Positions 48,935-57,356 of a DNA stretch of 64,000 nt are shown piece after piece. Under the pieces are notes generated by a model, which saw nothing but the letters and a program-made list of their open reading frames with translations, searched no databases and was not told the DNA's origin. Location: NCBI RefSeq assembly GCF_018326265.1, contig NZ_AP023360.1:164501-228500 (forward strand), given 5' to 3'. The DNA is from Catellatospora sp. IY07-71 (GTDB taxonomy: Bacteria > Actinomycetota > Actinomycetes > Mycobacteriales > Micromonosporaceae). The translations under genes were made by a program, and so were the position numbers. Position 1 is the first letter of the stretch, and each line of letters begins with the position of its first letter.

Positions 48935-49636
48935 ATGGCCACCACCGTGCTCGTCGTGGACGACGATCCCACCGTCAGCGACGTGGTACGCCGCTATCTG
49001 GAGCACGCCGGGCACCGGGTGGTGCTGGCGGCCGACGGGCAGGGCGCGCTCGACGCGTACGCCCGCGAACGTCCCGACCTGCTGATCCTCGACCTGATGC
49101 TGCCCGGGATCGACGGCCTGGAGGTCGCTCGGCGGCTGCGGGCCGCGCCCGGTCCCGGCGTACCGATCATCATGCTCACCGCGCTCGGCGAGGAGGTCGA
49201 CCGCATCGCCGGGCTCCAGCTGGGCGCCGACGACTACGTGACCAAGCCGTTCTCCCCGCGCGAGCTGGTGCTGCGGGCGCAGTCGGTGCTGCGCCGCACC
49301 GCGCCCGCCGCCACGGCCGCCGTGCTGGCCGACGGCGACCTGGTGGTGGACACGGCCCGCCGCACGGCGACGCTCGGCGGCCAGGAGCTGGCGCTGACCG
49401 TACGCGAGTTCGACCTGCTCGCCTACCTGATGGCGCACCCGGACGTCGCCCTGCGCCGGGCGCAGCTGCTGGAGTCGGTGTGGGGCTGGACGTTCGGCGA
49501 CCAGTCGACGGTCACCGTCCACGTGCGACGGCTGCGCGAGAAGATCGAGCCCGACCCGTCCGCGCCGCGCCGCATCCATACCGTGTGGGGTGTCGGCTAC
49601 CGCTACGAGCCGGTGGCGGGCGCGGCAGATGCGTGA
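48935..49636 (+). CDS. OmpR-family response regulator
   Basis: The 233-residue response regulator has the receiver domain with acidic pocket VVDDDPTV, phosphoacceptor Asp53 ([10 protein letters not shown]), conserved Thr and Lys ([14 protein letters not shown]). The C-terminal winged helix carries [13 protein letters not shown] and [15 protein letters not shown]. It starts the operon and its stop overlaps the histidine kinase start by 8 bases. Confidence 0.95.
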   Translation: MATTVLVVDDDPTVSDVVRRYLEHAGHRVVLAADGQGALDAYARERPDLLILDLMLPGIDGLEVARRLRAAPGPGVPIIMLTALGEEVDRIAGLQLGADDYVTKPFSPRELVLRAQSVLRRTAPAATAAVLADGDLVVDTARRTATLGGQELALTVREFDLLAYLMAHPDVALRRAQLLESVWGWTFGDQSTVTVHVRRLREKIEPDPSAPRRIHTVWGVGYRYEPVAGAADA

Positions 49637-50633
49637 CGTCCTGCTCATCCTGCTGGCGGCGCTGGGCGGGGCCGCGGTGGTGTGGCTGCCCGCGGCGCTG
49701 CTGCTGCGCGTGCTGCACCGCCGCTCGCTCACCCTGAACGTCTGCGTGCTGCTGGTCGCCACGGTGCTGGCGATGCTGGCCGGGGTGCTCGCGGTGGCGG
49801 AGGGCATGTTCATCTCGGCGCACGACCTGCAGGTGCTGCTGCTGGTGGTGCCGCTGTCGGGGCTGGTCAGCCTCCTGTTCGGCGGCTGGGTGGCGTGGCG
49901 GCTGGCCCGGACCGCGATGTGGGCCGCCGACGCGCGCGAGCGCGAGCGCCAGGTCGAGGCGAGCCGCCGCGACCTGGTCGCCTGGGTGTCGCACGATCTG
50001 CGCACGCCGCTGGCGGGGATGCGGGCCATGGCCGAGGCGCTGGAGGACGGCGTGGTCAGCGACCCGGCCACCGTCGCCGAGTATCACCGCCGCATCCGCA
50101 CCGGCACCGACCGGATGGCGTCCCTGGTGGACGACCTGTTCGAGCTGTCCCGGATCAACGCGGGCGCGCTGCAGCTGGCGCCGATGGACGTGCCGCTGGG
50201 CGAGGTGGTGTCGGACGCGGTCGCGGCGGCGGCCCCGCTGGCGGCGGCGCGCGGAGTGCACCTGGCCGCGGCGCAGGAGCAGTGGCCGACGGTGCGCGCG
50301 GGCGAGCGCGAGCTGTCCCGGATCGTGGGGAACCTGCTGCTCAACGCCGTGCGTTACACGCCCGCCGACGGCACGGTCACCGTCACCGGCGGCCGCGACG
50401 CCGAGGGTGGCTGGCTGGAGGTCGCCGACACCTGCGGCGGCATCGCCGACACCGACCTGCCGCACGTGTTCGACGTGGCGTTCCGCGGGGCGAAGGCGCG
50501 TACCCCCGAAGCGGACGGCGGCGGCGGCCTGGGGCTGGCCATCGTGCGTGGACTCGTCGAGGCGCACGGCGGGCGGGTCGGCGTGGCCAACACGGGCGCC
50601 GGCTGCCGCTTCACGGTGCACCTGCCGTCCTGA
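49629..50633 (+). CDS. Sensor histidine kinase
   Basis: The 334-residue kinase has two or three N-terminal membrane helices (about residues 3-25, 38-58 and 70-88) with little periplasmic loop, so it may sense membrane state. A short linker follows, then HisKA with phosphoacceptor His122 (SHDLRTPL), then HATPase_c with N box [12 protein letters not shown]1 box and [19 protein letters not shown]. It is the partner of the preceding response regulator. The signal is unknown; the divergent DM13 gene is a candidate target. Confidence 0.95.
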   Translation: MRDVLLILLAALGGAAVVWLPAALLLRVLHRRSLTLNVCVLLVATVLAMLAGVLAVAEGMFISAHDLQVLLLVVPLSGLVSLLFGGWVAWRLARTAMWAADARERERQVEASRRDLVAWVSHDLRTPLAGMRAMAEALEDGVVSDPATVAEYHRRIRTGTDRMASLVDDLFELSRINAGALQLAPMDVPLGEVVSDAVAAAAPLAAARGVHLAAAQEQWPTVRAGERELSRIVGNLLLNAVRYTPADGTVTVTGGRDAEGGWLEVADTCGGIADTDLPHVFDVAFRGAKARTPEADGGGGLGLAIVRGLVEAHGGRVGVANTGAGCRFTVHLPS

Positions 50634-50647
50634 TCAACACGGCCGAC

Positions 50648-50653
50648 TAAGCT
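50648..50653 (+). promoter_or_regulatory. -10 hexamer TAAGCT upstream of the lactonase gene
   Basis: TAAGCT ends 7 bases before ATG 50661 and implies its own leaderless transcript although the kinase gene ends just upstream. Confidence 0.4.
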
Positions 50654-50660
50654 GCCTGCC

Positions 50661-51761
50661 ATGTCATCGGTTTCGCCGGAAAGTGACGGGACGGGCACGC
50701 CGCGGGAGCGGCGCCACGGCGGGGCCGGGCACGTTCCGCCGGACCTGGTCTACATCGGCTCGTACACGGCGAACGCCGGCACCGCGCACGCGATCACCGG
50801 CTGGCGGCAGGACCCGGAGTCCGGGCGGCTGGAGCCGGCGCTGTCGCCGGTGCAGGCCGTCGATCCGTCGTGGATCGCCTGGCACCCGGCGGGCACCCAC
50901 CTCTACGCGGCCAGCGAGTCCGCCGCGCGGGTGCTGTCGTACGCGGTCGCCGACGGCGGCGAGCTGACCCTGCTCGGCAGCCAGCCCAGCGGCGGGGCGG
51001 ACCCGTGCCACCTAGGCGTCGAGCCGCAGGGCCGGTTCGTGGTCGCCGCCAACTACAGCGGCGGCTCGGTCGGCGTGCTGGCGATCGGACCCGACGGGGC
51101 GCTGCGCGCGCCGCACGACCTGGTGGAGCACGCGGGCAACGGCCCGGACCCGGAGCGGCAGGGCGCGCCGCACGCGCACATGGCCCTGTTCACCCCCGGG
51201 GGTCTGCTCTACGTCACGGACCTGGGCACCGACGAGGTGCGCGGGTACGTGGTGGAGGAGTCCGGGCGGCTGCGGCACGTGCACACCTCGCCGATGCCGG
51301 AGGGCATGGGCCCGCGCCACCTCGCGGTGCACCCGTCCGGCACGGTGTACGTCGCGGGCGAGCTCGACTCCACCGTCGTCGCCTGCACCGCCGAGGACGG
51401 CCGGCTGACGCCGGTGGTTGCGCTGCCCGCGACCGCCGGCCCCCCGGCCGAGCGCAACTACCCGAGCCACCTGGAGTGCTCCCCCGACGGCCGCTTCCTC
51501 TACGTGGCCAACCGGGGGGCGGACTGCCTGACCGTGTTCGACGTCGCCGACGGCGGGCTGCGGGCGCTGGCCGACGTCCCCACCGGCGGGCGCTGGCCCC
51601 GGCACTTCGCCCTCATCGGCGACTTCGTCTACGTGGCCAATCAGGACGGCGACTCGGTCACCGTGTTCCGCCGCGACCCGGTCACCGGGCTGCCGCACCC
51701 GACCGGCCACGCCACCCGGGTGCCCAACCCGTCCTGCGTACTGGCGGCTCCCGGCCGCTAG
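50661..51761 (+). CDS. Lactonase-family beta-propeller (6-phosphogluconolactonase YbhE type)
   Basis: The 366-residue seven-bladed propeller begins DLVYIGSYTANAG, with blades marked by LYAASESA, GRFVVAANYSGGSVGVL, LYVTDLGTDEVRG and FLYVANRGADCLTVFDV. ERNYPSHLECSPDGRFLYV and GRWPRHFALIGDFVYVANQ are hallmarks of the lactonase family. It may hydrolyse 6-phosphogluconolactone in the oxidative pentose pathway or another sugar lactone. No signal peptide is visible. Confidence 0.85.
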   Translation: MSSVSPESDGTGTPRERRHGGAGHVPPDLVYIGSYTANAGTAHAITGWRQDPESGRLEPALSPVQAVDPSWIAWHPAGTHLYAASESAARVLSYAVADGGELTLLGSQPSGGADPCHLGVEPQGRFVVAANYSGGSVGVLAIGPDGALRAPHDLVEHAGNGPDPERQGAPHAHMALFTPGGLLYVTDLGTDEVRGYVVEESGRLRHVHTSPMPEGMGPRHLAVHPSGTVYVAGELDSTVVACTAEDGRLTPVVALPATAGPPAERNYPSHLECSPDGRFLYVANRGADCLTVFDVADGGLRALADVPTGGRWPRHFALIGDFVYVANQDGDSVTVFRRDPVTGLPHPTGHATRVPNPSCVLAAPGR

Positions 51762-51855
51762 GCCGCAGATCCGACGGATATTCGCAAAGCCTCCCGAGCT
51801 GCCGCGCCACCAGCCGATACTGGCCTGGAACGCAGAGTGATCACGGGGGGCATGC

Positions 51856-52146
51856 ATGATCGGGGCGATCATCTGGGGCATCGTCGGCGGCGCGATCGTC
51901 GGGTATCTGGGGCGGCTGCTGCTGCCCGGGCACCAGAACATCTCGGCGCTGATGACGGTGATCGCGGGCATCCTCGCCGCGACGCTGGGCGGCATCATCG
52001 CCACCTGGCTCGGGGTGGGCGAGACCAGGGGCATCGACTGGATCCGGCACTTCATCCAGCTCGCCCTGGCCATGTTCTTCGTCTGGCTCGCCACCCGGAT
52101 GTCCGCGGGACGCCACTCCCAGGCACCCCGGCCACGCACGCCGTGA
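51856..52146 (+). CDS. GlsB/YeaQ/YmgE-family stress membrane protein
   Basis: The 96-residue protein has three helices in the transglycosylase-associated (Transgly_assoc) pattern: IIWGIVGGAIVGYLGRLLLPG, ALMTVIAGILAATLGGIIATWLG and a third near residues 66-82. These small proteins are stress-induced and of unclear mechanism. ATG at 51856 follows GGGGGGC. Confidence 0.85.
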   Translation: MIGAIIWGIVGGAIVGYLGRLLLPGHQNISALMTVIAGILAATLGGIIATWLGVGETRGIDWIRHFIQLALAMFFVWLATRMSAGRHSQAPRPRTP

Positions 52147-52256
52147 TCCCCCTCAGCGCCGGGCGCACGTCCGCTGTGCGCCCGGGCACGCAGGACTAAT
52201 CAGTACACATTGGGCACGTATGTTTACTGACCGTGGCGCCCGGCAATCGAGGCGCC

Positions 52257-52754
52257 ATGGTACTCACCGCTTCGCGATACCGCACCGCGACCGGTGCGGG
52301 CGTCATCGCCGCACTCATCCTCGTGCTGGTGTTCGGCAGCCCGGTGTACGTCGACTGGGCGAACGACAACGCCGATCCCGACACCGCCGGCGGCTGGTTC
52401 CTGCGGCTGCTGGCCTGGCCGGCGTGGAGGTTCGACGCCGACGACTCCGTCCAGGACGTGATCGCCGCCGACATCAAGGCGATCCTGCTGATCGTGTTCA
52501 CCGCGGTCTTCCTGGCGCTGTCCACCAACGCCCAGCTGGGCCGTGCCCGGGGCACCTTCAGCCAGCTGATGGCCGGGTGGTCGTCGTACATCTTCGCGGG
52601 CGCCGTGGCCGGCCTGCTCACCGCCTTCATCCGCTCCGACGCGTCGCTGCTCGGCGCGTTCCAGGCGGCGGGCGCGGGCGCGATCTACGGCCTGTTCGTC
52701 GGCTGGATCGTCGGCATCGCCACCCTGGGTCACTACCGCGGCTCGACGCCCTGA
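52257..52754 (+). CDS. Small integral membrane protein, paralogue of the gene at 47693-48175
   Basis: The 165-residue protein has four helices (TGAGVIAALILVLVFGSPV, KAILLIVFTAVFLALS, SSYIFAGAVAGLLTAFI, IYGLFVGWIVGIATLG) and clear similarity to its paralogue, including GGWFLRLLAWPAW and the YGLFVGWIVG segment. ATG at 52257 (MVLTASRYR) follows GAGG; a GTG at 52233 is also open. Unknown function. It does not overlap its neighbours and has its own hairpin terminator. Confidence 0.7.
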   Translation: MVLTASRYRTATGAGVIAALILVLVFGSPVYVDWANDNADPDTAGGWFLRLLAWPAWRFDADDSVQDVIAADIKAILLIVFTAVFLALSTNAQLGRARGTFSQLMAGWSSYIFAGAVAGLLTAFIRSDASLLGAFQAAGAGAIYGLFVGWIVGIATLGHYRGSTP

Positions 52755-52774
52755 CGCGTCGCCGCCCGAGCCGT

Positions 52775-52827
52775 TTCGGGGAACCCGCCGCCTCCGCTCC
52801 CCCTCGGCGGCCCGCGGGTTCCCCGAA
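52775..52827 (+). terminator. Hairpin terminator after the membrane-protein gene
   Basis: TTCGGGGAACCCGC (52775-52788) pairs perfectly with GCGGGTTCCCCGAA (52814-52827). Confidence 0.6.
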
Positions 52828-52864
52828 GCCGTTCCCGGGCCTGTCCGCGCTGGTGACCGGCGGG

Positions 52865-52870
52865 TAACGT
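52865..52870 (+). promoter_or_regulatory. -10 hexamer TAACGT of the thioesterase gene
   Basis: TAACGT ends 7 bases before the GTG at 52878, which helps choose this start over 52869 and 52884. Confidence 0.35.
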
Positions 52871-52877
52871 GCGGCGG

Positions 52878-53273
52878 GTGGAGATGACATACGACACGAC
52901 CATGCACGGGGCGCTCGCCGAGCGGATGGGCATCACGCTGCTGGAGGCGACCCCGGAGCGGCTCGTCGCGACCATGCCGGTGGAGGGCAACACGCAGCCG
53001 TTCGGGCTGCTGCACGGCGGCGCGTCCTGCGTGCTGGCCGAGACGCTCGGCTCCATCGGGGCCACCCTGCACGGCTCCACCATCGGCCGGCCGTACGCCG
53101 TGGGCGTCGACATCAGCGCGACCCACCACAAGGCCGCCCGCACCGGCCTCGTCACCGGCGTGGCCACGCCCCTGCACCGGGGCGGCACCGTCGTCACCTA
53201 CGAGATCGTCATCACCGACGAGGAAGACCAGCGCATCTGCACCGCCCGCCTCACCTGCCTCCTCCGGAAGTAA
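52878..53273 (+). CDS. PaaI/4HBT-family hotdog thioesterase
   Basis: The 131-residue hotdog-fold acyl-CoA thioesterase shows GLLHGGASCVLAETLGSIGA (HGG motif with active-site region), VGVDISATHHKAARTGLVTG and VTYEIVITDEEDQRICTARLTCLL. It resembles the EntH/MenI-like branch, which hydrolyses aroyl- or acyl-CoA or carrier-bound thioesters. The exact substrate is open. The GTG at 52878 has TAACGT 7 bases upstream; ATG 52884 and GTG 52869 are alternatives. Confidence 0.87.
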   Translation: MEMTYDTTMHGALAERMGITLLEATPERLVATMPVEGNTQPFGLLHGGASCVLAETLGSIGATLHGSTIGRPYAVGVDISATHHKAARTGLVTGVATPLHRGGTVVTYEIVITDEEDQRICTARLTCLLRK

Positions 53274-53294
53274 CCTCCACTCCCGCCCCCGGCG

Positions 53295-53348
53295 GTTAGG
53301 AAGGGCACCTTCTTACCGCTTTCCGTAGAAGAAGGTGTCCTTGTTAAC
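53295..53348. repeat. Palindromic repeat B, copy 3
   Basis: GTTAGGAAGGGCACCTTCTT and a mirrored partner flank CGCTTTCCG. It lies just after the thioesterase and is inverted relative to B4. Confidence 0.85.
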
Positions 53349-53374
53349 GGGGCGCTGACCGGCCCAGCGCCGTT

Positions 53375-53435
53375 GATCGCTGTCTCGTGTCGAAAGGCAG
53401 CGTACAGCCGCACTTTTGGACACGAGACAGCGATC
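53375..53435. repeat. Palindromic repeat A, copy 3 (61 bp)
   Basis: The arms GATCGCTGTCTCGTGTC and GACACGAGACAGCGATC are a perfect 17-bp match. It sits between B3 and B4. Confidence 0.9.
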
Positions 53436-53537
53436 AACGCCCATGATCGGCACTCGCGCGGCCGCCCCGGCAGGCTCGTGACTTCCGTGGCCCGCCGGCC
53501 TCGGTGTTCGCCGGCCTTCGGGGGTCGTCAGGACCGA

Positions 53538-53590
53538 GTTAAGAAGGGCACCTTCTTCTACGGAAAGCGGTAAGAAGGTGCCCTTCCTTT
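53538..53590. repeat. Palindromic repeat B, copy 4
   Basis: GTTAAGAAGGGCACCTTCTT, loop CTACGGAAAGCGG, then the complementary arm. Its end touches the stop codon of the PLP lyase gene, so it may act as the terminator of that leftward gene. Confidence 0.85.
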
Positions 53591-55056
53591 CACCAGGTGG
53601 GGCGTTGGAGGAGGCTGACGAACTCGACGAGGAGGCGTTCGCGCAGGCGGGGTGAGGCGGCGGCGAGGACGGCGTTGACGACGGCGAGGCGGGGGGCCGC
53701 GCCGGGGTCGCCGCCGACCAGGCCGAACTGCTGGGCGAGGGCGGCGACCAGCTCGGGGGTGAGCTGGTCGGGGGGCAGGGACGAGGCCAGGGCGTGCAGT
53801 TCGGCGGGGAGCTGGACGGGGCCCTGGGAGCGGGCGGCGAAGACCGCCTCCGCCAGGTCCGGCCCGAACTGGGGCACCTGCGGCAGGACCGACGCGGTCA
53901 CGGTGAGGTGGATGCTCGCGGGCAGGTCGGCGTACGGCAGCTGCGGCTGGGTGTGCCAGCCCCGCGCCGCCAGCTCGTCGGCGAGCACGAACAGGTCCAG
54001 CCCGGGGTCGTCGGAGGCCAGGCAGACCACGGTGTAGTCGGCCGGGGCGAGCAGGCGCAGGCCGTCCACCCCGGACACCGCCTTGGCCAGTCCGGCGACC
54101 GCGTCCCGGGTCTGCCGGGCCAGCTCCAGGTAGCCCTCGTCGCCGAGGTGGCGCAGCGTGGCGAAGGCCGCCGCGATCGGGCCGCCGGACCGGGTCGACG
54201 AGATCACCGGGTTGATCATAGTGTACCCGGGCCACTCGGCGAACGCGAAGTACTGCGGGCGGCGCAGGCCCGCGTCGCGGTGCAGCAGCACGGACACCCC
54301 CTTGGGGGTGTACGCGTACTTGTGCAGGTCCACCGACACGCTCGTCACGCCCGGCACGCCGAAGTCGAACGCGGGCACGGTCACCCCGACCCGGCGCAGG
54401 AACGGCAGCGCCCAGCCGCCGAAGCACGCGTCTACGTGGCAGCGCACGCCCCGCTCGGCGGCGATCGCGGCGATCTGCTCGACCGGGTCGACCACGCCGT
54501 GCGCGTACGACGGCGCGGAGCACGCCACCAGCACCGTGTCGGCGGTGATCGCGGCGGCCATCGCGGCCGGGTCCGGGGTGAACGTCGCCGGGTCGACCGG
54601 CACCAGGTCCAGCGCCACGCCCAGGTAGTGCGCGGCCTTGGCGAACGCGGCGTGCGCCGTGGACGGCACGACCAGCCGCGGGTTCGTGATCTCCGGGTGC
54701 GCGTCGCGGGCCGTCTTCACCGCGAGGATCAGCGACTCGGTGCCGCCGCTGGTGACCGACCCGACCACATCCGGAGCGCTGGTCCCCGGCCCCGCCCCGA
54801 GCACCCGGGCCGCGGCGGCGACCAGCGCGTTCTCGGTCGCCAGCAGGGACGGGAAGGCCGTCGGGTCCAGGCCGTTGACGTGCGCGGACAGCGCGTACGC
54901 GGACATCGCCAGCTCGTCGAGCCCGGCACGGGCCGGGTCGTACACGTACGCGAACAGGCGGCCGCCATGGGTGGGCAGGTCGGCCTGGCGCATCCCGCGC
55001 AGCTCGGCCAGCACCTGCTCGGCGGGGACGCCCTCAGTGGGCAGTGCGTCGATCAT
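53590..55056 (-). CDS. PLP-dependent lyase/decarboxylase (sphingosine-1-phosphate-lyase-like)
   Basis: The 488-residue fold-type I PLP enzyme of the group II decarboxylase family has GSVTSGGTESLILAVKTARD (cofactor phosphate and Ser-Gly-Gly-Thr-Glu motif), the Asp in RGVRCHVDACFGGWALPF and the Schiff-base Lys in TSVSVDLHKYAYTPKG. It resembles sphingosine-phosphate lyases and the MfnA-like group. The substrate (amino acid or phosphosphingoid) is not decidable from sequence. It overlaps the upstream transporter gene by four bases, so they form an operon. The ATG at 55056 starts MIDALPTEG. Confidence 0.87.
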   Translation of the reverse strand: MIDALPTEGVPAEQVLAELRGMRQADLPTHGGRLFAYVYDPARAGLDELAMSAYALSAHVNGLDPTAFPSLLATENALVAAAARVLGAGPGTSAPDVVGSVTSGGTESLILAVKTARDAHPEITNPRLVVPSTAHAAFAKAAHYLGVALDLVPVDPATFTPDPAAMAAAITADTVLVACSAPSYAHGVVDPVEQIAAIAAERGVRCHVDACFGGWALPFLRRVGVTVPAFDFGVPGVTSVSVDLHKYAYTPKGVSVLLHRDAGLRRPQYFAFAEWPGYTMINPVISSTRSGGPIAAAFATLRHLGDEGYLELARQTRDAVAGLAKAVSGVDGLRLLAPADYTVVCLASDDPGLDLFVLADELAARGWHTQPQLPYADLPASIHLTVTASVLPQVPQFGPDLAEAVFAARSQGPVQLPAELHALASSLPPDQLTPELVAALAQQFGLVGGDPGAAPRLAVVNAVLAAASPRLRERLLVEFVSLLQRPTW

Positions 55057-56459
55057 CGCGTCACCCTATCGTCAGCCGCGTCACCGTCCGTGACCTGCAC
55101 CGATGCCAGCCGGTCGGGGGTCAGGTCGTAGCGGCGCAGCAGCAGCGTCACCGGGCCGACCAGCAGCGCGGGCACCACGCTGAAGCCGAGCAGCACGCCG
55201 AGCCGGGCGCCGTCCGACTGGGCCGCGGCCTGGCCGGATGCCGAGGAGGCGTAGCCGGACAGCTGGAGCACCAGGGCGTAGAGGCCGGGACCCAGCGCCA
55301 GGCCGAGCGTCTCCCCCGCCGTCCACAGGCCGGTGAACACGCCCGCCTGGCGGCGGCCGGTGCGCGCGGCGTCGTACGCCACGCAGTCGGGCAGCATCGC
55401 CATCGCGAACACCTGCTGTCCCGCGTAGCCGACGCCGATCACACCCGTGATCGCGTACGCCACGACGGGCGGCACCGAACCGGCCACGACCAGTGCCAGC
55501 GCTCCCCCGGCCAGCAGCAGCGAGGCCAGCACCAGCGCCTTCGTCTTGCCGACCCGGGCGCCGACCCGGCTCCACAGCGGCATGACCAGCAGCGCCGGGC
55601 CGACGAAGCAGGCGAACAGCAGCGTCGGGCCGTCCTCGGGACGCTCCAGTACGTGGTCGGCGACGTACTTGACGCCCGCCAGCATCGTCGCGACGCCGAT
55701 CGACTGCACCACGAACACGATCAGCAGCACCATGAACGGCCGGTTGCCGCGCACCACGGCCAGCTGCGCGCGCAGCGACGGCTCGCTCTCGGTGACCCGG
55801 CCCACCGGCGCGCGCCGGGTGCCCAGGAACGCCCCCAGCGCCCCGGCGATGATCAGCACCGCGACGAACAGGCCCATCCAGCGGTGACCGGGCACACCCC
55901 CGCCCCCGGCCTGCACCACGATCGGCGCGACCGCGCCGGACACCAGGATCGCGATCGCGAGCACCGCCACCCGCCAGGTCATCAGCCGGGTGCGCTCGGT
56001 GTAGTCGTCGGTCATCTCGGCCGGCATCGCCACGTACGGCACCTGGAAGAAGGCGTACGCCGTCGCGGTGGCCAGGAACGCGACCGCGACGTAGGCCGAG
56101 GCGCCCGTGCCGGAGCCGAACGGCGCCGCGAACATCGCGGCGAACAGCACCGCCACCGCGAGCCCGCCGAACAGCAGGTACGGCCGCCGCGCGCCCCAGC
56201 ACGACACGGTGCGGTCGGAGATGCGGCCCGCGACCGGGTTGATCAGCACGTCCCACGCCTTCGGCACCAGCACCAGCAGGCCCGCCAGGCCGGCCGCGAC
56301 GCCGAGGTTGTCCGTGAGGTACGGCAGCAGCAGCAGGCCGGGCACGGTGCCGAACGCTCCGGTGGCCAGCGAGCCGAGCGCGTAGCCGGCGCGTACCCCT
56401 CCGGTGAGGGGTTTGTCCTGGTCGGGGGCGGTGACCTGGGCGGGGGGTGAGACGGTCAT
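55053..56459 (-). CDS. MFS transporter, GPH (glycoside-pentoside-hexuronide) family
   Basis: The 468-residue protein has about twelve helices and GPH/MelB-type motifs: YALGSLATGAFGTVPGLLLL, AWDVLINPVAGRISDRTV (the N-P-x-x-G-x-x-S-D-R/K-T motif) and GYAGQQVFAMAMLPDC. Such cation symporters carry glycosides or related compounds. It overlaps the PLP lyase (ATGA), so the two probably handle one substrate. ATG at 56459 has TAGCAT 8 bases upstream; the frame upstream to 56540 lacks a transporter signature. Confidence 0.88.
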   Translation of the reverse strand: MTVSPPAQVTAPDQDKPLTGGVRAGYALGSLATGAFGTVPGLLLLPYLTDNLGVAAGLAGLLVLVPKAWDVLINPVAGRISDRTVSCWGARRPYLLFGGLAVAVLFAAMFAAPFGSGTGASAYVAVAFLATATAYAFFQVPYVAMPAEMTDDYTERTRLMTWRVAVLAIAILVSGAVAPIVVQAGGGGVPGHRWMGLFVAVLIIAGALGAFLGTRRAPVGRVTESEPSLRAQLAVVRGNRPFMVLLIVFVVQSIGVATMLAGVKYVADHVLERPEDGPTLLFACFVGPALLVMPLWSRVGARVGKTKALVLASLLLAGGALALVVAGSVPPVVAYAITGVIGVGYAGQQVFAMAMLPDCVAYDAARTGRRQAGVFTGLWTAGETLGLALGPGLYALVLQLSGYASSASGQAAAQSDGARLGVLLGFSVVPALLVGPVTLLLRRYDLTPDRLASVQVTDGDAADDRVTR

Positions 56460-56605
56460 GGCAGCGGATGCTACGCGGCGTGTGTTCCATCGCACATCGG
56501 GAGGTGAGGGAATTTCACGGAGTTCTTGAGACTTCAACAACTTGGACGCGACACCGGCGTCACCTGTGGAGCGACAGCCGACTTCGACGACGAGACTGGT
56601 GAGCC

Positions 56606-57226
56606 ATGACCGAGACGCTGGGCGTACGCACCCGGGTGACCGTGCCGCTGCGCTTCCCCGACGGGTATGCGACCACCGCCGAGGTCTTCACCTTCACCGG
56701 CCTGTCCGACGGCCTGGAGCACCTGGCGCTCGGCCTCGGTGACTTCGCGAACACCCCGACACCGCTGGTCCGGGCCCACTCGGAATGCATGACCGGCGAC
56801 GTGTTCGGCTCCGCCCGCTGCGACTGCGGCCCGCAGCTGCGCGAGGCCGTGCAGCGCATCACCGAGCACGGCGGCTGGCTGCTCTACCTGCGCCAGGAGG
56901 GCCGCGGCATCGGCCTGTACGCCAAGCTCGACGCGTACGCGCTGCAGGACGCAGGCCTGGACACGTATGCCGCGAACCGGGCGCTGGGCTTCGGCGACGA
57001 CGAGCGCGACTACACCGCCGCCGCGCAGATGCTCACCGCGCTGGACGTGCCACGCATCGACCTGCTCACCAACAACCCCGACAAGCCCGGCCAGCTGCGC
57101 GACCACGGCATCGAGGTGGCGAACGTCGTGCCCACCGGCGTCCACGCCAAGCCCGACAACCTCCGCTACCTCCGCGCCAAGGTCACCCACACCGGCCACA
57201 CCATCACCCTCCCCGTCGCCGCCTGA
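56606..57226 (+). CDS. ribA: GTP cyclohydrolase II
   Basis: Converts GTP to the first riboflavin precursor, releasing formate and diphosphate. The 206-residue stand-alone enzyme has the zinc ligands in SECMTGDVFGSARCDCG (three Cys), the GTP motif LLYLRQEGRGIGLYAKL with catalytic Arg, and LLTNNPDKPGQLRDHGI. The absence of a DHBP synthase domain distinguishes it from the usual RibBA fusion of actinobacteria. No FMN riboswitch motif is seen in the 146 bases upstream, and no other rib genes are nearby. Start ATG 56606 follows GGTGAGCC. Confidence 0.93.
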   Translation: MTETLGVRTRVTVPLRFPDGYATTAEVFTFTGLSDGLEHLALGLGDFANTPTPLVRAHSECMTGDVFGSARCDCGPQLREAVQRITEHGGWLLYLRQEGRGIGLYAKLDAYALQDAGLDTYAANRALGFGDDERDYTAAAQMLTALDVPRIDLLTNNPDKPGQLRDHGIEVANVVPTGVHAKPDNLRYLRAKVTHTGHTITLPVAA

Positions 57227-57270
57227 TCTACCGCCCACCGTCGCGGCGAGGCCGGCGGCCGGGTGGGGAA

Positions 57271-57331
57271 GATCGCTGTCCCGTGTCAGAACCTGTGGTC
57301 AGACCAGAGGTTTCGACACGGGACAGCGATC
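57271..57331. repeat. Palindromic repeat A, copy 5 (61 bp)
   Basis: GATCGCTGTCCCGTGTC and GACACGGGACAGCGATC pair perfectly over 17 bp. Both arms have C/G where other copies have T/A (CCCGTG with CACGGG), a compensated pair of changes. It lies between convergent ribA and the mannanase and could terminate both. Confidence 0.9.
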
Positions 57332-57356
57332 TTCAAAACCCAGCCACCGCCAGACG

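Noticed and set aside
56460-56605. FMN riboswitch upstream of ribA
   Set aside because: The conserved RFN blocks (AGGAUAUG, GGGCGGGGU, GAGCCAGUC types) are absent.
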